This document shows positions 18,383-26,488 of a DNA stretch of 64,000 nucleotides, in pieces. The number at the start of each line of letters is the position of its first letter. Position 1 is the stretch's first letter. Source of the stretch: CAWCUK01 sp963798775 (GTDB taxonomy: Bacteria; Bacteroidota; Ignavibacteria; Ignavibacteriales; Ignavibacteriaceae); assembly GCA_963798775.1 (NCBI GenBank), contig CAWCUK010000001.1:248001-312000 (forward strand), written 5' to 3'. Made by a program: the position numbers and the translations under genes. The notes under the pieces were generated by a model. The model made no database searches and had not been told where the DNA came from. It worked only from the letters and a program-made list of their open reading frames with translations.

Positions 18383-19288
18383 TCATTCATTATTATGTGG
18401 AAGCGAAATATATAATTTACCCAAATCTGTAAGTTCGCCGTCTTTTTCAGTAAATAAATAAGTGAAGTGTTTATCAGGTTGAGAACCTCGGCCGTAAAAC
18501 CACGCGTATCGAAAAACATCGCTTCTGCTTTCACAGATATTTACCATTTCCTTCATTTGTTCGGATTGTTTTTCGTAGGAATTTATTTGCTGATTCCAAT
18601 TGGCCATTTCGGTAATCCATATTTTCTTTCCATATTTCTGCAGTCTGTCAAGCTGAGCATTTAATCCGTAATCATACCAATGAAATGCCAAATAATCTAT
18701 TTTAGGAACTCTGCCGTTATTTGCAGCTTTGTATGCCGCATAAAATTCATCCAGCCAAACGACAGGATCAGAGTAATTCTTCATTGTTCCCCAATTCATT
18801 GCCGGGCCTACCAAATAAATTGTTCTGCCTTTTGCGGCTAAATCATTTACCACTTTTTCGTATCTAAGCCAGTCAGAAGCAGCTTCTGAGGGAGTCCGAT
18901 TGGCTTGGTCAGTAAGATTCGGCTCATTCATTACAAGAAGATATTTAATTTCGGTATGTGCCAGAATAAAACTTTCTACAATTGTAATATCGTTTTGATT
19001 TGTATTTCCGCCCCAAAGCATGGGGATAAAATCCATTTGGTAAGTTTGATAATAATCTGAAGGTGTATTTTTATCAGTAATTTTACCCCAATTATACCAC
19101 CAGCTTACTCCCCCGGAAATCGCTTTAAAATCTTTCGCGGAAACTATATTAAAAGCGATACCGCGTTTGGAACTTTTGTTTAAAACCGGATCGGGATTTG
19201 CTTCGTTAGGCGCGGATTCTTTTTTACAACCGTTTATAATAAAAGAAAGAAAAATTAACAGAGTAAAGAAAAAATTAGATACTTTCAT
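18383..19288 (-). CDS. GH128-like glycoside hydrolase lipoprotein
   Basis: A 301-residue lipoprotein with lipobox INGC (Cys21); the ATG is preceded by GGGGA. The rest is one Glyco_hydro_cc (Asl1-like, GH128) TIM barrel, a family of beta-1,3-glucanases in fungi and bacteria. Landmarks are GVSWWYNWGK, FIPMLWGG, LLVMNEPNL (probable acid/base Glu122), DYLAFHWYDYG and IWITEMANW (probable nucleophile Glu227). It would act on polysaccharide at the outer surface or in the periplasm. It follows a secreted sialidase-fold protein gene. The exact substrate is inferred. Confidence 0.85.
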   Translation of the reverse strand: MKVSNFFFTLLIFLSFIINGCKKESAPNEANPDPVLNKSSKRGIAFNIVSAKDFKAISGGVSWWYNWGKITDKNTPSDYYQTYQMDFIPMLWGGNTNQNDITIVESFILAHTEIKYLLVMNEPNLTDQANRTPSEAASDWLRYEKVVNDLAAKGRTIYLVGPAMNWGTMKNYSDPVVWLDEFYAAYKAANNGRVPKIDYLAFHWYDYGLNAQLDRLQKYGKKIWITEMANWNQQINSYEKQSEQMKEMVNICESRSDVFRYAWFYGRGSQPDKHFTYLFTEKDGELTDLGKLYISLPHNNE

Positions 19289-19387
19289 AGATTCCCCAAA
19301 AAACGTACAATTAAATTTTAGATTTCGATATAACTTTTCAAAATTAATCACTTTTAAGAAAGTAACCAAAAAGTTACGGGTTAAAAT

Positions 19388-20983
19388 CTATCTAATTAAA
19401 ATTAATTTTTTAGTTTTAATAAAACTGCCGGCCAACAGGCGATAAAAATAAACACCGCTGCTTAACCCTGAAGCATCAAAGGTTACTTCATGCACACCGG
19501 CATTTTGATATTTATTTACTAAGGTTTTTACTTCACTTCCCAATAGATTATAAATTTTTAAGGTTGTGAATCCGCTTTCAGAGAGTTGATAACCAATAAC
19601 TGTAGAAGGATTAAAAGGATTCGGATAATTCTGTTCCAATTTATAATTTAGCAAATGAACGCGTTTAGAAGGTGAAACATTTGTTAAATTATTTAAGGTA
19701 GAATCATCCGCAAGAGCGGACCAAACACTTAATTTTTCTCCGTCCATCCGCATCCAAATAACATATATTTTTTTATTAAACGCCGCAATGTTTGAATAAT
19801 CGCCGAAGAAAATATAAGATTTTGGAGTAAAAGAAGAATCACTAATCAGATAATTTTTGAAATTATTACCACCGTCGGTTGAACGAGCGAGATAAACATC
19901 AGTATTAACTCCGGTAGTATTTCTTCTATCATAAAAATCCGCGTAAAGAAATCCCGTTGTTTGATCGATAGAAATCCACGGGAAAAATTGATGCCGCTCG
20001 GTATTATCATTATTTACCTTAAGAGGTTCACTCCAGGTATTTCCTTTATCTTTAGATTTAACAATAAAAACGTCTGAATTATCTAATCCATTTCTCTGAT
20101 CGCCCCAAAGAATATAAATATTTCCTCTAGTTGGTGCTTTACTGGTATCGCAAATAGTAACCGGGAGACCATTTGCTCTAAAAATACCGCTGACATTAAA
20201 ATCCCATCCTCCCGGAATATCAGCGACGTGAACATCCTTTCCCCAAGTTTTCCCGCCGTCTGTCGATTTATCAAAAGATAAACCTAAAGGGCCGGCCCAG
20301 CTAACGTAAATTTCACCATTCGGCCCGATAGCGGGAACGGCTCCTTCAACAGTGCTGTCGCTATCCACACAGTTTCCGCTCACATCGCTAACAATAACCG
20401 GTGCGCTCCATGTTTCCCCTTGGTCTGAAGATGAAGAAAATAAAATACGCGAACTGTCTTGCGAATCGGTGCTGCCGTAATCATCAAACTCGGTCCAAGT
20501 AATGTAAATATTATTTTTATAAGGAGAATCAGAAAGATCAACGGCCATCCATTCTTTATCCTGGTTTTTCGGGTCATTAAAACCTATACCGCTGCCCTCA
20601 TTCCAAGTTTTTCCATTATCAGTTGATTTTTGAACGACAATTCTATCAATCCAGTATCCTAAAGTATCGGGATAAGAAAGATGCGCAAAATAAAGATTTC
20701 CAAGTCCGTCGAATGTAACACAAGGATCTCCCCAAACTCCAAATATTGAATTTAAATTTCCTTCACGCCATTTTATTCCGCCGTCATCGGAATTAAAATA
20801 ATAAGTTATATTCGCGCCGGCGGCAATCTGTTTTTCATTTTGTGTATTTATCGCGATAGAAACTTCCTCGGGCTGATTAGCGGCGGGAGAACTAACCTGA
20901 ATATTTTTTATTTGAGCTTTATTAAAGCCGGCTAAAAATAAAATACAGATCAGGGTGTGAAAATATATTTTTTTCTTACACAT
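19388..20983 (-). CDS. Sialidase-fold (BNR repeat) T9SS cargo protein
   Basis: A 531-residue secreted protein: a signal peptide (1-23), then a beta-propeller with six Asp boxes of the S-x-D-x-G-x-T-W type (for example STDNGKTWNEG, SSDQGETWSAP, SKDKGNTWSEP), then a type A T9SS sorting domain (about 455-531; QNYPNPFNPSTVIGYQL, LKIYNLLGSEV, final KTKKLILIR). Asp-box propellers occur in sialidases and in many non-enzymatic binding proteins. The sialidase Arg triad was not confirmed, so enzyme activity is unproven. It starts 10 bp after the SatD-partner membrane gene. Confidence 0.88.
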   Translation of the reverse strand: MCKKKIYFHTLICILFLAGFNKAQIKNIQVSSPAANQPEEVSIAINTQNEKQIAAGANITYYFNSDDGGIKWREGNLNSIFGVWGDPCVTFDGLGNLYFAHLSYPDTLGYWIDRIVVQKSTDNGKTWNEGSGIGFNDPKNQDKEWMAVDLSDSPYKNNIYITWTEFDDYGSTDSQDSSRILFSSSSDQGETWSAPVIVSDVSGNCVDSDSTVEGAVPAIGPNGEIYVSWAGPLGLSFDKSTDGGKTWGKDVHVADIPGGWDFNVSGIFRANGLPVTICDTSKAPTRGNIYILWGDQRNGLDNSDVFIVKSKDKGNTWSEPLKVNNDNTERHQFFPWISIDQTTGFLYADFYDRRNTTGVNTDVYLARSTDGGNNFKNYLISDSSFTPKSYIFFGDYSNIAAFNKKIYVIWMRMDGEKLSVWSALADDSTLNNLTNVSPSKRVHLLNYKLEQNYPNPFNPSTVIGYQLSESGFTTLKIYNLLGSEVKTLVNKYQNAGVHEVTFDASGLSSGVYFYRLLAGSFIKTKKLILIR

Positions 20984-20993
20984 AAATTTTTCA

Positions 20994-21722
20994 TTAAAGT
21001 AAACTTTTTACAAAAAACGCAGCTAACACCGCCGTTAAAGTAGAAAGTAAAGTTCCGATTAAAACATATTCCGCAAAATCACGGTTATCTAAATCTTTAA
21101 ATCTAGTAAAACCTTTTGCGGCTATAATAAAACCTATCGCGGCAAAATTACCAAGTATAACAAACAAGAAAACAAAAATTCTTTCTAGCATTCCGATTAC
21201 TCTTCCCGCATTATATTCTTTTTCATCCAGCCCTCCGCTTTCAGTATTCTTTTGGGGAATAAGTTTAAATATTTCGAAAAAGAAACGTATTAAAAAATTA
21301 ACTTCATTTAAGATGAAAAGAAATCCCGAGAAAATTACATTTGTAATTCTCATGTTATTTCCATTTAATCCGGAAGTTAAAGGCATTTGTTCTAGAAAAG
21401 AAATAAGATCGGCAGCTGCCCGATTAAACTCAAGTTTGTGTGATAATGAAAAGAAGTTTATGATAATTATTAAGACAAGCGATGAACCAAACCTGATTAA
21501 ATTTATCTTCCTCCCTTTTCTTTCTAAAACATAAATAAGAAAATCGAGGGCGAATAGAGAAACTAAAAACAGCAGCCAAAAGAAATTAAATTTTAGAAAG
21601 AAAAGAAAAGCAAGTTGAATTCCGGCCATTAAAAAGAGTTTTCGGAGAGATAAAATTTTATCATTAAATAAGGCCGGAAGCCGCGAGAGAAAAGTAATAT
21701 TTAGCAAATAAAAAAATATCAT
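20994..21722 (-). CDS. SatD-associated integral membrane protein
   Basis: A 242-residue protein with about six membrane helices. The C-terminal segment (GRVIGMLERIFVFLFVILG, IGFIIAAKGFTRFKDL, EYVLIGTLLSTLTAVLAAFFVK) resembles the tail of the membrane proteins that often sit beside SatD, many of which carry DUF3307 at the N-terminus. The N-terminal half here is hydrophobic but DUF3307 motifs were not recognised. The ATG directly abuts the satD-like stop (TAAATG), so translation is probably coupled. Function unknown; membership of the SatD pair is the main evidence. Confidence 0.7.
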   Translation of the reverse strand: MIFFYLLNITFLSRLPALFNDKILSLRKLFLMAGIQLAFLFFLKFNFFWLLFLVSLFALDFLIYVLERKGRKINLIRFGSSLVLIIIINFFSLSHKLEFNRAAADLISFLEQMPLTSGLNGNNMRITNVIFSGFLFILNEVNFLIRFFFEIFKLIPQKNTESGGLDEKEYNAGRVIGMLERIFVFLFVILGNFAAIGFIIAAKGFTRFKDLDNRDFAEYVLIGTLLSTLTAVLAAFFVKSLL

Positions 21723-22346
21723 TTATTTTATTACATCATTTATCTGCCGGGAAATTTCATCGGTTAATCTTTTAATATTTTGCAAAGCGCCGGCATCAAT
21801 ATTTTTATAGACGGCTTTATCGGTAATTCCTAATCTGTCGGCCATTTCTTTTACGGAAATTCCTTCATATAGACTTGTAATTATTTTATAGCGAGTTTGT
21901 TTCCAGCCGTTAATTTGGTGGGAAAGCAGAAACAAAATTTGATTTAAAAGTTCACTATTTGAAATTCCCTCTCCCTTCAGAATAAAAAGATTATTCGTTT
22001 CTTTTAGTTCTTCCATTCCTTCGCGAGCAAAATAAAAGGCCGGTCCGTCCATTCCTATTGCCTGTTTTTTATTTATCGGAGTTGTTATTTCGCCGACGCC
22101 GATTGAAAATCTAATTTTAATAGGGGAAGTATATTGAAGAATTTGCCAAATGTTATAGAATAGAAGATCTGCTTTTTCATAAACGGCTTGAAATTCATCT
22201 CCCAAAGTAATTGTAAAAGGGGAAATAAGAGGTTTATTTTTTTTATTTATTTGTTTGAAGGTTTCTTCAAATTTTTGCTGGGTTAAAGAGCGGTTTTTAA
22301 TTTTACGCGAAGAAACAATATCACCGATAAGTACAATTTTTTTCAT
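21723..22346 (-). CDS. SatD family protein
   Basis: A 207-residue cytoplasmic protein of the SatD family. It begins KKIVLIGDIVSSRKI, continues with TLGDEFQAVY and IRFSIGVGEITT (a nucleotidyl-cyclase-like core in outline), and ends in a sigma-factor-like helix-turn-helix, VKEMADRLGITDKAVYKNID. SatD was first named in the sat operon of Streptococcus mutans and has no settled biochemical role. The HTH suggests DNA binding. Its stop abuts the start of the membrane partner, so the two form a conserved pair. Confidence 0.82.
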   Translation of the reverse strand: MKKIVLIGDIVSSRKIKNRSLTQQKFEETFKQINKKNKPLISPFTITLGDEFQAVYEKADLLFYNIWQILQYTSPIKIRFSIGVGEITTPINKKQAIGMDGPAFYFAREGMEELKETNNLFILKGEGISNSELLNQILFLLSHQINGWKQTRYKIITSLYEGISVKEMADRLGITDKAVYKNIDAGALQNIKRLTDEISRQINDVIK

Positions 22347-22389
22347 TTCAAGCTCATTATTGAATAAAGTTCAAAATAACCAGCGGAAT

Positions 22390-22442
22390 AAAAAAAATCA
22401 ACCAAATAAGTTGAAATAATTATTTTCTACCTATTTGGTTGA
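22390..22442 (-). terminator. Rho-independent terminator after pdxJ
   Basis: An 11-bp perfect inverted repeat, TCAACCAAATA at 22432-22442 on the minus strand against its complement at 22398-22408, can extend to 13 pairs. On the minus strand it is followed at once by eight T residues. It lies 31 bases past the pdxJ stop. The half-site TTCAACCA recurs once more just upstream, at about 22464-22472, so an operator role for the satD promoter cannot be excluded. Confidence 0.65.
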
Positions 22443-22473
22443 AATTGCAATTTTCAAACAAAATGGTTGAATT

Positions 22474-23184
22474 TCAAAAAGTTAAGCGAATCATTTCCTG
22501 AACAGCTTCTTTTAACCCTACAAATACGGCACGGGCAATAACAGCTTGTCCAATACTTACTTCATCAATATCAGGCAGCTCTCTAAAAATTTTAATGTTA
22601 TGGTAGTTTAAACCATGCCCGGCATTTACACCCAAGCCTAATTTTTTTGCATGTTTAACAGCAACTCTTATTCTTTCCAATTCATCAAATTGATCTTCCT
22701 CGGAAATTGCGTTTGCGAAAACGCCTGTATGAATTTCAATAAAATCAGAATTTATTTCCGCGGCCGCATCAATTTGATCAATGTTCGGTTCAATAAATAA
22801 AGAGACTTCTATATCAGAATTATGTAATTCCTCAATTGCATCCTTTAAACGCGAAATATTATCGATAACATTTATTCCGCCTTCTGTAGTTAATTCCTGG
22901 CGGCGTTCCGGGACAATGGTAGCCAGTTCGGGGCCAACATCGCAGGCAATTTTTATAATTTCATCGGTTGCTGCCATTTCAAGATCAAGTTTGGTAGTTA
23001 ATAATTCACGCAAAAGCCTAACATCTCTTTCGTTTATATGGCGCCTATCTTCGCGAAGATGAACAACAATTCCGTCAACACCGGCTTGTTCGGCAAGTAA
23101 AGCGGCGGAAACCGGATCAGGCTGATTTTCTCCCCTAGCGTTTCTTAATGTAGCAATATGATCAACATTCAGTGAAAATCTCAT
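22474..23184 (-). CDS. pdxJ: Pyridoxine 5'-phosphate synthase
   Basis: A 236-residue TIM barrel that condenses 3-amino-2-oxopropyl phosphate with 1-deoxy-D-xylulose 5-phosphate to form pyridoxine 5'-phosphate, the last ring-forming step of DXP-dependent vitamin B6 synthesis. Family motifs are present from end to end: NVDHIATLRNAR at the start, GIVVHLREDRRHI (catalytic His), LDLEMA (Glu) and VNAGHGLNYHN (second His). Length is standard. An AGAGGT motif precedes the ATG. The CPBP protein gene is 13 bp upstream and likely co-transcribed. No other B6 gene is in the window. Confidence 0.96.
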   Translation of the reverse strand: MRFSLNVDHIATLRNARGENQPDPVSAALLAEQAGVDGIVVHLREDRRHINERDVRLLRELLTTKLDLEMAATDEIIKIACDVGPELATIVPERRQELTTEGGINVIDNISRLKDAIEELHNSDIEVSLFIEPNIDQIDAAAEINSDFIEIHTGVFANAISEEDQFDELERIRVAVKHAKKLGLGVNAGHGLNYHNIKIFRELPDIDEVSIGQAVIARAVFVGLKEAVQEMIRLTF

Positions 23185-23197
23185 TTTTCTTTACCTC

Positions 23198-23998
23198 TTA
23201 AAAAATCTGTTTTAAAATATTTATAACTGAAGATATACCTATTCCAAAATCTCCCGAACGATGGCGCAGACTGGAAATAAGATCGATACTAAACATAACC
23301 CCAAAATGTGCAAATATTCCATAAAAGAATGATCTTGTTCGCAAAGCTAAAATTCCCAGTGCGATTCCCGCTATAATTGCGCCGAAAGTTTCCGCGGCCG
23401 GTTTTCCGTTATGCAGAATTAAAAACGGAATCATTTGAATTAACACCGCGTAATAGCCGAATTTTCCTTCAAGCCCGAAAAGCATAAAACCGCGCCAGAT
23501 AAATTCCCAGGCAATCATGTACAAAAACATTCCCGCTTCAAAAATAAAAAATATATACCAAGAATCTCGTGCGGAAACTAAATGCGGGTAAGCCGAGCTA
23601 AACTCAATTGTGGATGAAGCAAACCAAACAATGGGCAGCATAACAGCTAAAAATAAAATAGAAATTTTTATTCCTGTTTTATAATCGCCGAAAATAAAAC
23701 CATAATTTTTAACTTTTTCTTTTAAGAGAAATTTTATTAAAAGAACCGGTAAGACTAAAAAAGTAAAAAAATCGCCGATGAACCAGAAAACATATTCATA
23801 TAAATAAATATTCGGCAGAGTTTGATATTTCGGAAAAATGTTCATTCGGAAAAACGAACGGGAAGTATAGTACCATGAGATAGTTTGCAGAACAGCAACA
23901 GAAAGAAAAATAGTAATAACTTTTTTATCGAGATTTCTTACAATTATTAAAAGTTCTTTAATCTCACCTATAATTTTTAATTTCATCAAATTTTTCAT
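23198..23998 (-). CDS. CPBP-family intramembrane protease-like protein
   Basis: About 266 residues with seven or eight membrane helices. The C-terminal half carries the three CPBP (Rce1/CAAX-like) motif regions: AWEFIWRG, IPFLILHNGKP (His) and FAHFGVMFSID (His). In the first motif the usual Glu-Glu pair is Trp-Glu, so only one glutamate is kept. The start is the first ATG; the frame opens further upstream only with a TTG that has no ribosome binding site. Bacterial members act as intramembrane glutamic proteases or as protease-like regulators. Target unknown. Confidence 0.78.
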   Translation of the reverse strand: MKNLMKLKIIGEIKELLIIVRNLDKKVITIFLSVAVLQTISWYYTSRSFFRMNIFPKYQTLPNIYLYEYVFWFIGDFFTFLVLPVLLIKFLLKEKVKNYGFIFGDYKTGIKISILFLAVMLPIVWFASSTIEFSSAYPHLVSARDSWYIFFIFEAGMFLYMIAWEFIWRGFMLFGLEGKFGYYAVLIQMIPFLILHNGKPAAETFGAIIAGIALGILALRTRSFFYGIFAHFGVMFSIDLISSLRHRSGDFGIGISSVINILKQIF

Positions 23999-24159
23999 TT
24001 TGGAGTGTAAAATAACGATAAGCAAGAATAAAAACTTAAAAATTGAATTTAGGGAAAATAAAAAATGAGATTTTAATCACAGCTTTTTGTTAAACTTCAT
24101 AATCTTCTAAATTACTATAGATTAAAAAGTTAGTCATAAAAAATTAACCCATTCACTTC

Positions 24160-24188
24160 TTGACAAAATTTTATCTTAGTAGTATATT
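24160..24188 (+). promoter_or_regulatory. groES-groEL promoter
   Basis: TTGACA at 24160-24165, a 17-base spacer and TATATT at 24183-24188 form a near-consensus housekeeping sigma promoter. The -10 box runs into the CIRCE operator, so HrcA binding would block polymerase. Confidence 0.8.
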
Positions 24189-24213
24189 AGCACTCGCTTT
24201 TAAAGAGTGCTAA
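24187..24213 (+). promoter_or_regulatory. CIRCE operator (HrcA binding site)
   Basis: A perfect match to the CIRCE consensus: TTAGCACTC, nine bases, GAGTGCTAA. It sits 47 bases before the groES ATG. It predicts heat-shock control by an HrcA repressor encoded outside this window. Confidence 0.95.
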
Positions 24214-24260
24214 CAAATTTCAAAACAATAAATAATTTTAATTATCGGAGGTTAAAAGAT

Positions 24261-24557
24261 ATGGCAAAATTAAATTTAAAGCCTTTAGCTGACAGAGTTG
24301 TTATAAAACCAATGGAAGCTGAAGAAACAACCAAAGGCGGAATTATTTTACCCGATACAGCAAAAGAAAAACCAATAGAAGGAACTGTGGTTGCTGTTGG
24401 CCCGGGAAAAGTATCTGATGACGGTAAAAGTGTAAAAATGGAAGTTAAAGAGGGAGACAAGGTTTTATACGGGAAATACAGCGGAACAGAAGTTACAATA
24501 GACGGACAGGATTATTTAATAATGCGTGAAAGCGATATTTTCGCTATAGTTGCCTAA
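24261..24557 (+). CDS. groES: Co-chaperonin GroES
   Basis: A 98-residue GroES, the heptameric lid of the chaperonin. The sequence from MAKLNLKPLADRVVIKP through the mobile loop (EETTKGGIILPDTAKEKP) and the end YLIMRESDIFAIV is typical. The start is the ATG nine bases after CGGAGG (24246-24251), not the upstream in-frame ATG at 24207, which lies within CIRCE. It is co-transcribed with groEL, 47 bp downstream, under CIRCE control. Confidence 0.97.
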   Translation: MAKLNLKPLADRVVIKPMEAEETTKGGIILPDTAKEKPIEGTVVAVGPGKVSDDGKSVKMEVKEGDKVLYGKYSGTEVTIDGQDYLIMRESDIFAIVA

Positions 24558-24604
24558 TTGTAATACATAAAATTGAATAATAAAATAAACGGAGGATAAA
24601 AATA

Positions 24605-26245
24605 ATGGCTTCAAAATTAATTGAATTCAATAGTGAAGCGCGCACAAAACTAAAAAAAGGCGTTGATAAATTAGCAAACGCCGTAAAAGTTACATTGGGC
24701 CCAAAAGGCCGTAACGTAGTTTTAGAGAAAAAATTCGGTGCACCTACTGTTACTAAAGACGGTGTTTCTGTAGCAAAAGAAATTGAACTTGAAGACCCGG
24801 TAGAAAATATGGGTGCCCAAATGGTTCGCGAAGTTGCCTCTAAAACAAGTGATGTTGCCGGTGACGGAACAACCACCGCTACTGTTTTAGCTCAAGCTAT
24901 TTACCGCGAAGGTTTAAAAAATGTTACGGCAGGTGCAAACCCAATGGATCTAAAGAGAGGTGTTGATTTAGCGGTAACTAAAGTTGTGGAACATTTAAGA
25001 TCAGTTTCCCGCGATGTTGAAGGAAGAAATGAAATCGCACAAGTCGGTTCTATTTCCGCGAACAATGATAAATCAATCGGTGAGTTAATTGCGGACGCGA
25101 TGGAAAAAGTAGGTAAAGACGGAGTTATTACAGTTGAAGAAGCAAAAGGAACCGAAACAGGATTAGAAGTTGTTGAAGGTATGCAATTCGACCGCGGTTA
25201 TCTTTCTCCATATTTTGTTACAAATACAGAAACCATGGAAACCGAACTCGAAAATCCTTATATCTTAATTCATGACAAAAAAATATCCGCAATGAAAGAT
25301 CTTCTTCCTGTACTAGAGAAAATTGCTCAGCAGGGAAAATCAATGTTAATTATTGCCGAAGATCTTGAAGGTGAAGCATTAGCTACGTTAGTAGTAAATA
25401 AAATTCGCGGAACCTTAAAAGTAGCGGCTGTTAAAGCTCCCGGCTTTGGCGATAGAAGAAAAGCAATGTTGGAAGATATAGCGGTTTTAACCGGCGGTAC
25501 TGTAATTTCTGAAGAAAGAGGATTCAAATTAGAAAACGCAACAATCTCTTATTTAGGAACCGCAAGTAAAGTTGTAATTGATAAAGATAATACAACTATT
25601 GTGGAAGGTGCCGGAAAACAAGAAGACATAAAGAAAAGAATAAGCGAAATTAAAGCTCAGATTGAAAAAACAACTTCCGATTACGACAGAGAAAAATTAC
25701 AGGAAAGATTAGCAAAACTTTCCGGCGGTGTTGCGGTTCTTAAAATCGGTGCTTCAACAGAAGTTGAAATGAAAGAAAAGAAAGCACGTGTTGAAGACGC
25801 GTTACATGCTACTCGTGCCGCGGTTGAAGAAGGAATAGTTCCCGGAGGCGGAGTTGCTTTAGTTAGAGCTATTGCCGCTCTTGATAAACTTGAAGGTGAC
25901 AATCCTGACCAATTAACAGGTATTAAAATTATACAAAAAGCTCTTGAAGAACCTTTAAGACAAATTGTTGCTAATGCCGGAATTGAAGGGTCCGTTATTC
26001 TTCAAAAAGTTAAAGAAGGAAAAGATGATTTCGGATTTAACGCTGCTACAGAAGTTTATGAAAACTTGTATAAAGCCGGCGTAATCGATCCAACCAAAGT
26101 TACCAGAACCGCACTTGAAAATGCTGCTTCTGTTGCTTCTTTACTTATTACAACCGAAGCCGTTGTATATGAAGTTAAAGATAAAGAACCGGCTATGCCT
26201 CCAATGCCAGGCGGCGGTATGGGTGATATGGGCGGAATGTATTAA
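24605..26245 (+). CDS. groEL: Chaperonin GroEL
   Basis: A 546-residue GroEL that refolds proteins in a double heptameric ring using ATP. Signature blocks include TLGPKGRNVVLEKKFGAP, GDGTTTATVLAQAI (ATP site), AAVEEGIVPGGGVAL and the Gly/Met-rich tail GGGMGDMGGMY. Length is standard. GGAGG lies at 24591-24595, nine bases before the ATG. It is the only groEL seen in the window and ends in a strong terminator. Confidence 0.98.
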   Translation: MASKLIEFNSEARTKLKKGVDKLANAVKVTLGPKGRNVVLEKKFGAPTVTKDGVSVAKEIELEDPVENMGAQMVREVASKTSDVAGDGTTTATVLAQAIYREGLKNVTAGANPMDLKRGVDLAVTKVVEHLRSVSRDVEGRNEIAQVGSISANNDKSIGELIADAMEKVGKDGVITVEEAKGTETGLEVVEGMQFDRGYLSPYFVTNTETMETELENPYILIHDKKISAMKDLLPVLEKIAQQGKSMLIIAEDLEGEALATLVVNKIRGTLKVAAVKAPGFGDRRKAMLEDIAVLTGGTVISEERGFKLENATISYLGTASKVVIDKDNTTIVEGAGKQEDIKKRISEIKAQIEKTTSDYDREKLQERLAKLSGGVAVLKIGASTEVEMKEKKARVEDALHATRAAVEEGIVPGGGVALVRAIAALDKLEGDNPDQLTGIKIIQKALEEPLRQIVANAGIEGSVILQKVKEGKDDFGFNAATEVYENLYKAGVIDPTKVTRTALENAASVASLLITTEAVVYEVKDKEPAMPPMPGGGMGDMGGMY

Positions 26246-26269
26246 TAAATCGCGCTTTTTAGCCGAATT

Positions 26270-26303
26270 AAAAAAGACGGGTTTTTCGGCCCGTCTTTTT
26301 TTT
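26270..26303 (+). terminator. Terminator of groES-groEL
   Basis: GACGGG at 26276-26281 pairs with CCCGTC at 26290-26295. Flanking A and T runs extend the stem, and eight T residues follow. It lies about 25 bases past the groEL stop. Confidence 0.92.
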
Positions 26304-26488
26304 ATTAATATTCTTCTTTTATTTTCTTCCCTTTCTTTCTCATCAGCCCATTTTTTATTTTTTCACAATTTTTTAACTTTTATTAAAATTTTTTAACTAT
26401 TTACATTGGCTAATTATAGGGTAAAGTTTATATTAAAGCCGCATTTGTTAAATAGTATTTTTAAGTTTTTTTATGGAGAAATTTTAGT

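Noticed and set aside
22398..22472. Repeated TTCAACCA half-sites as an operator upstream of satD
   Set aside because: The inverted pair is better explained as the terminator stem of pdxJ, because eight T residues follow it. The third copy alone is not enough for an operator call.
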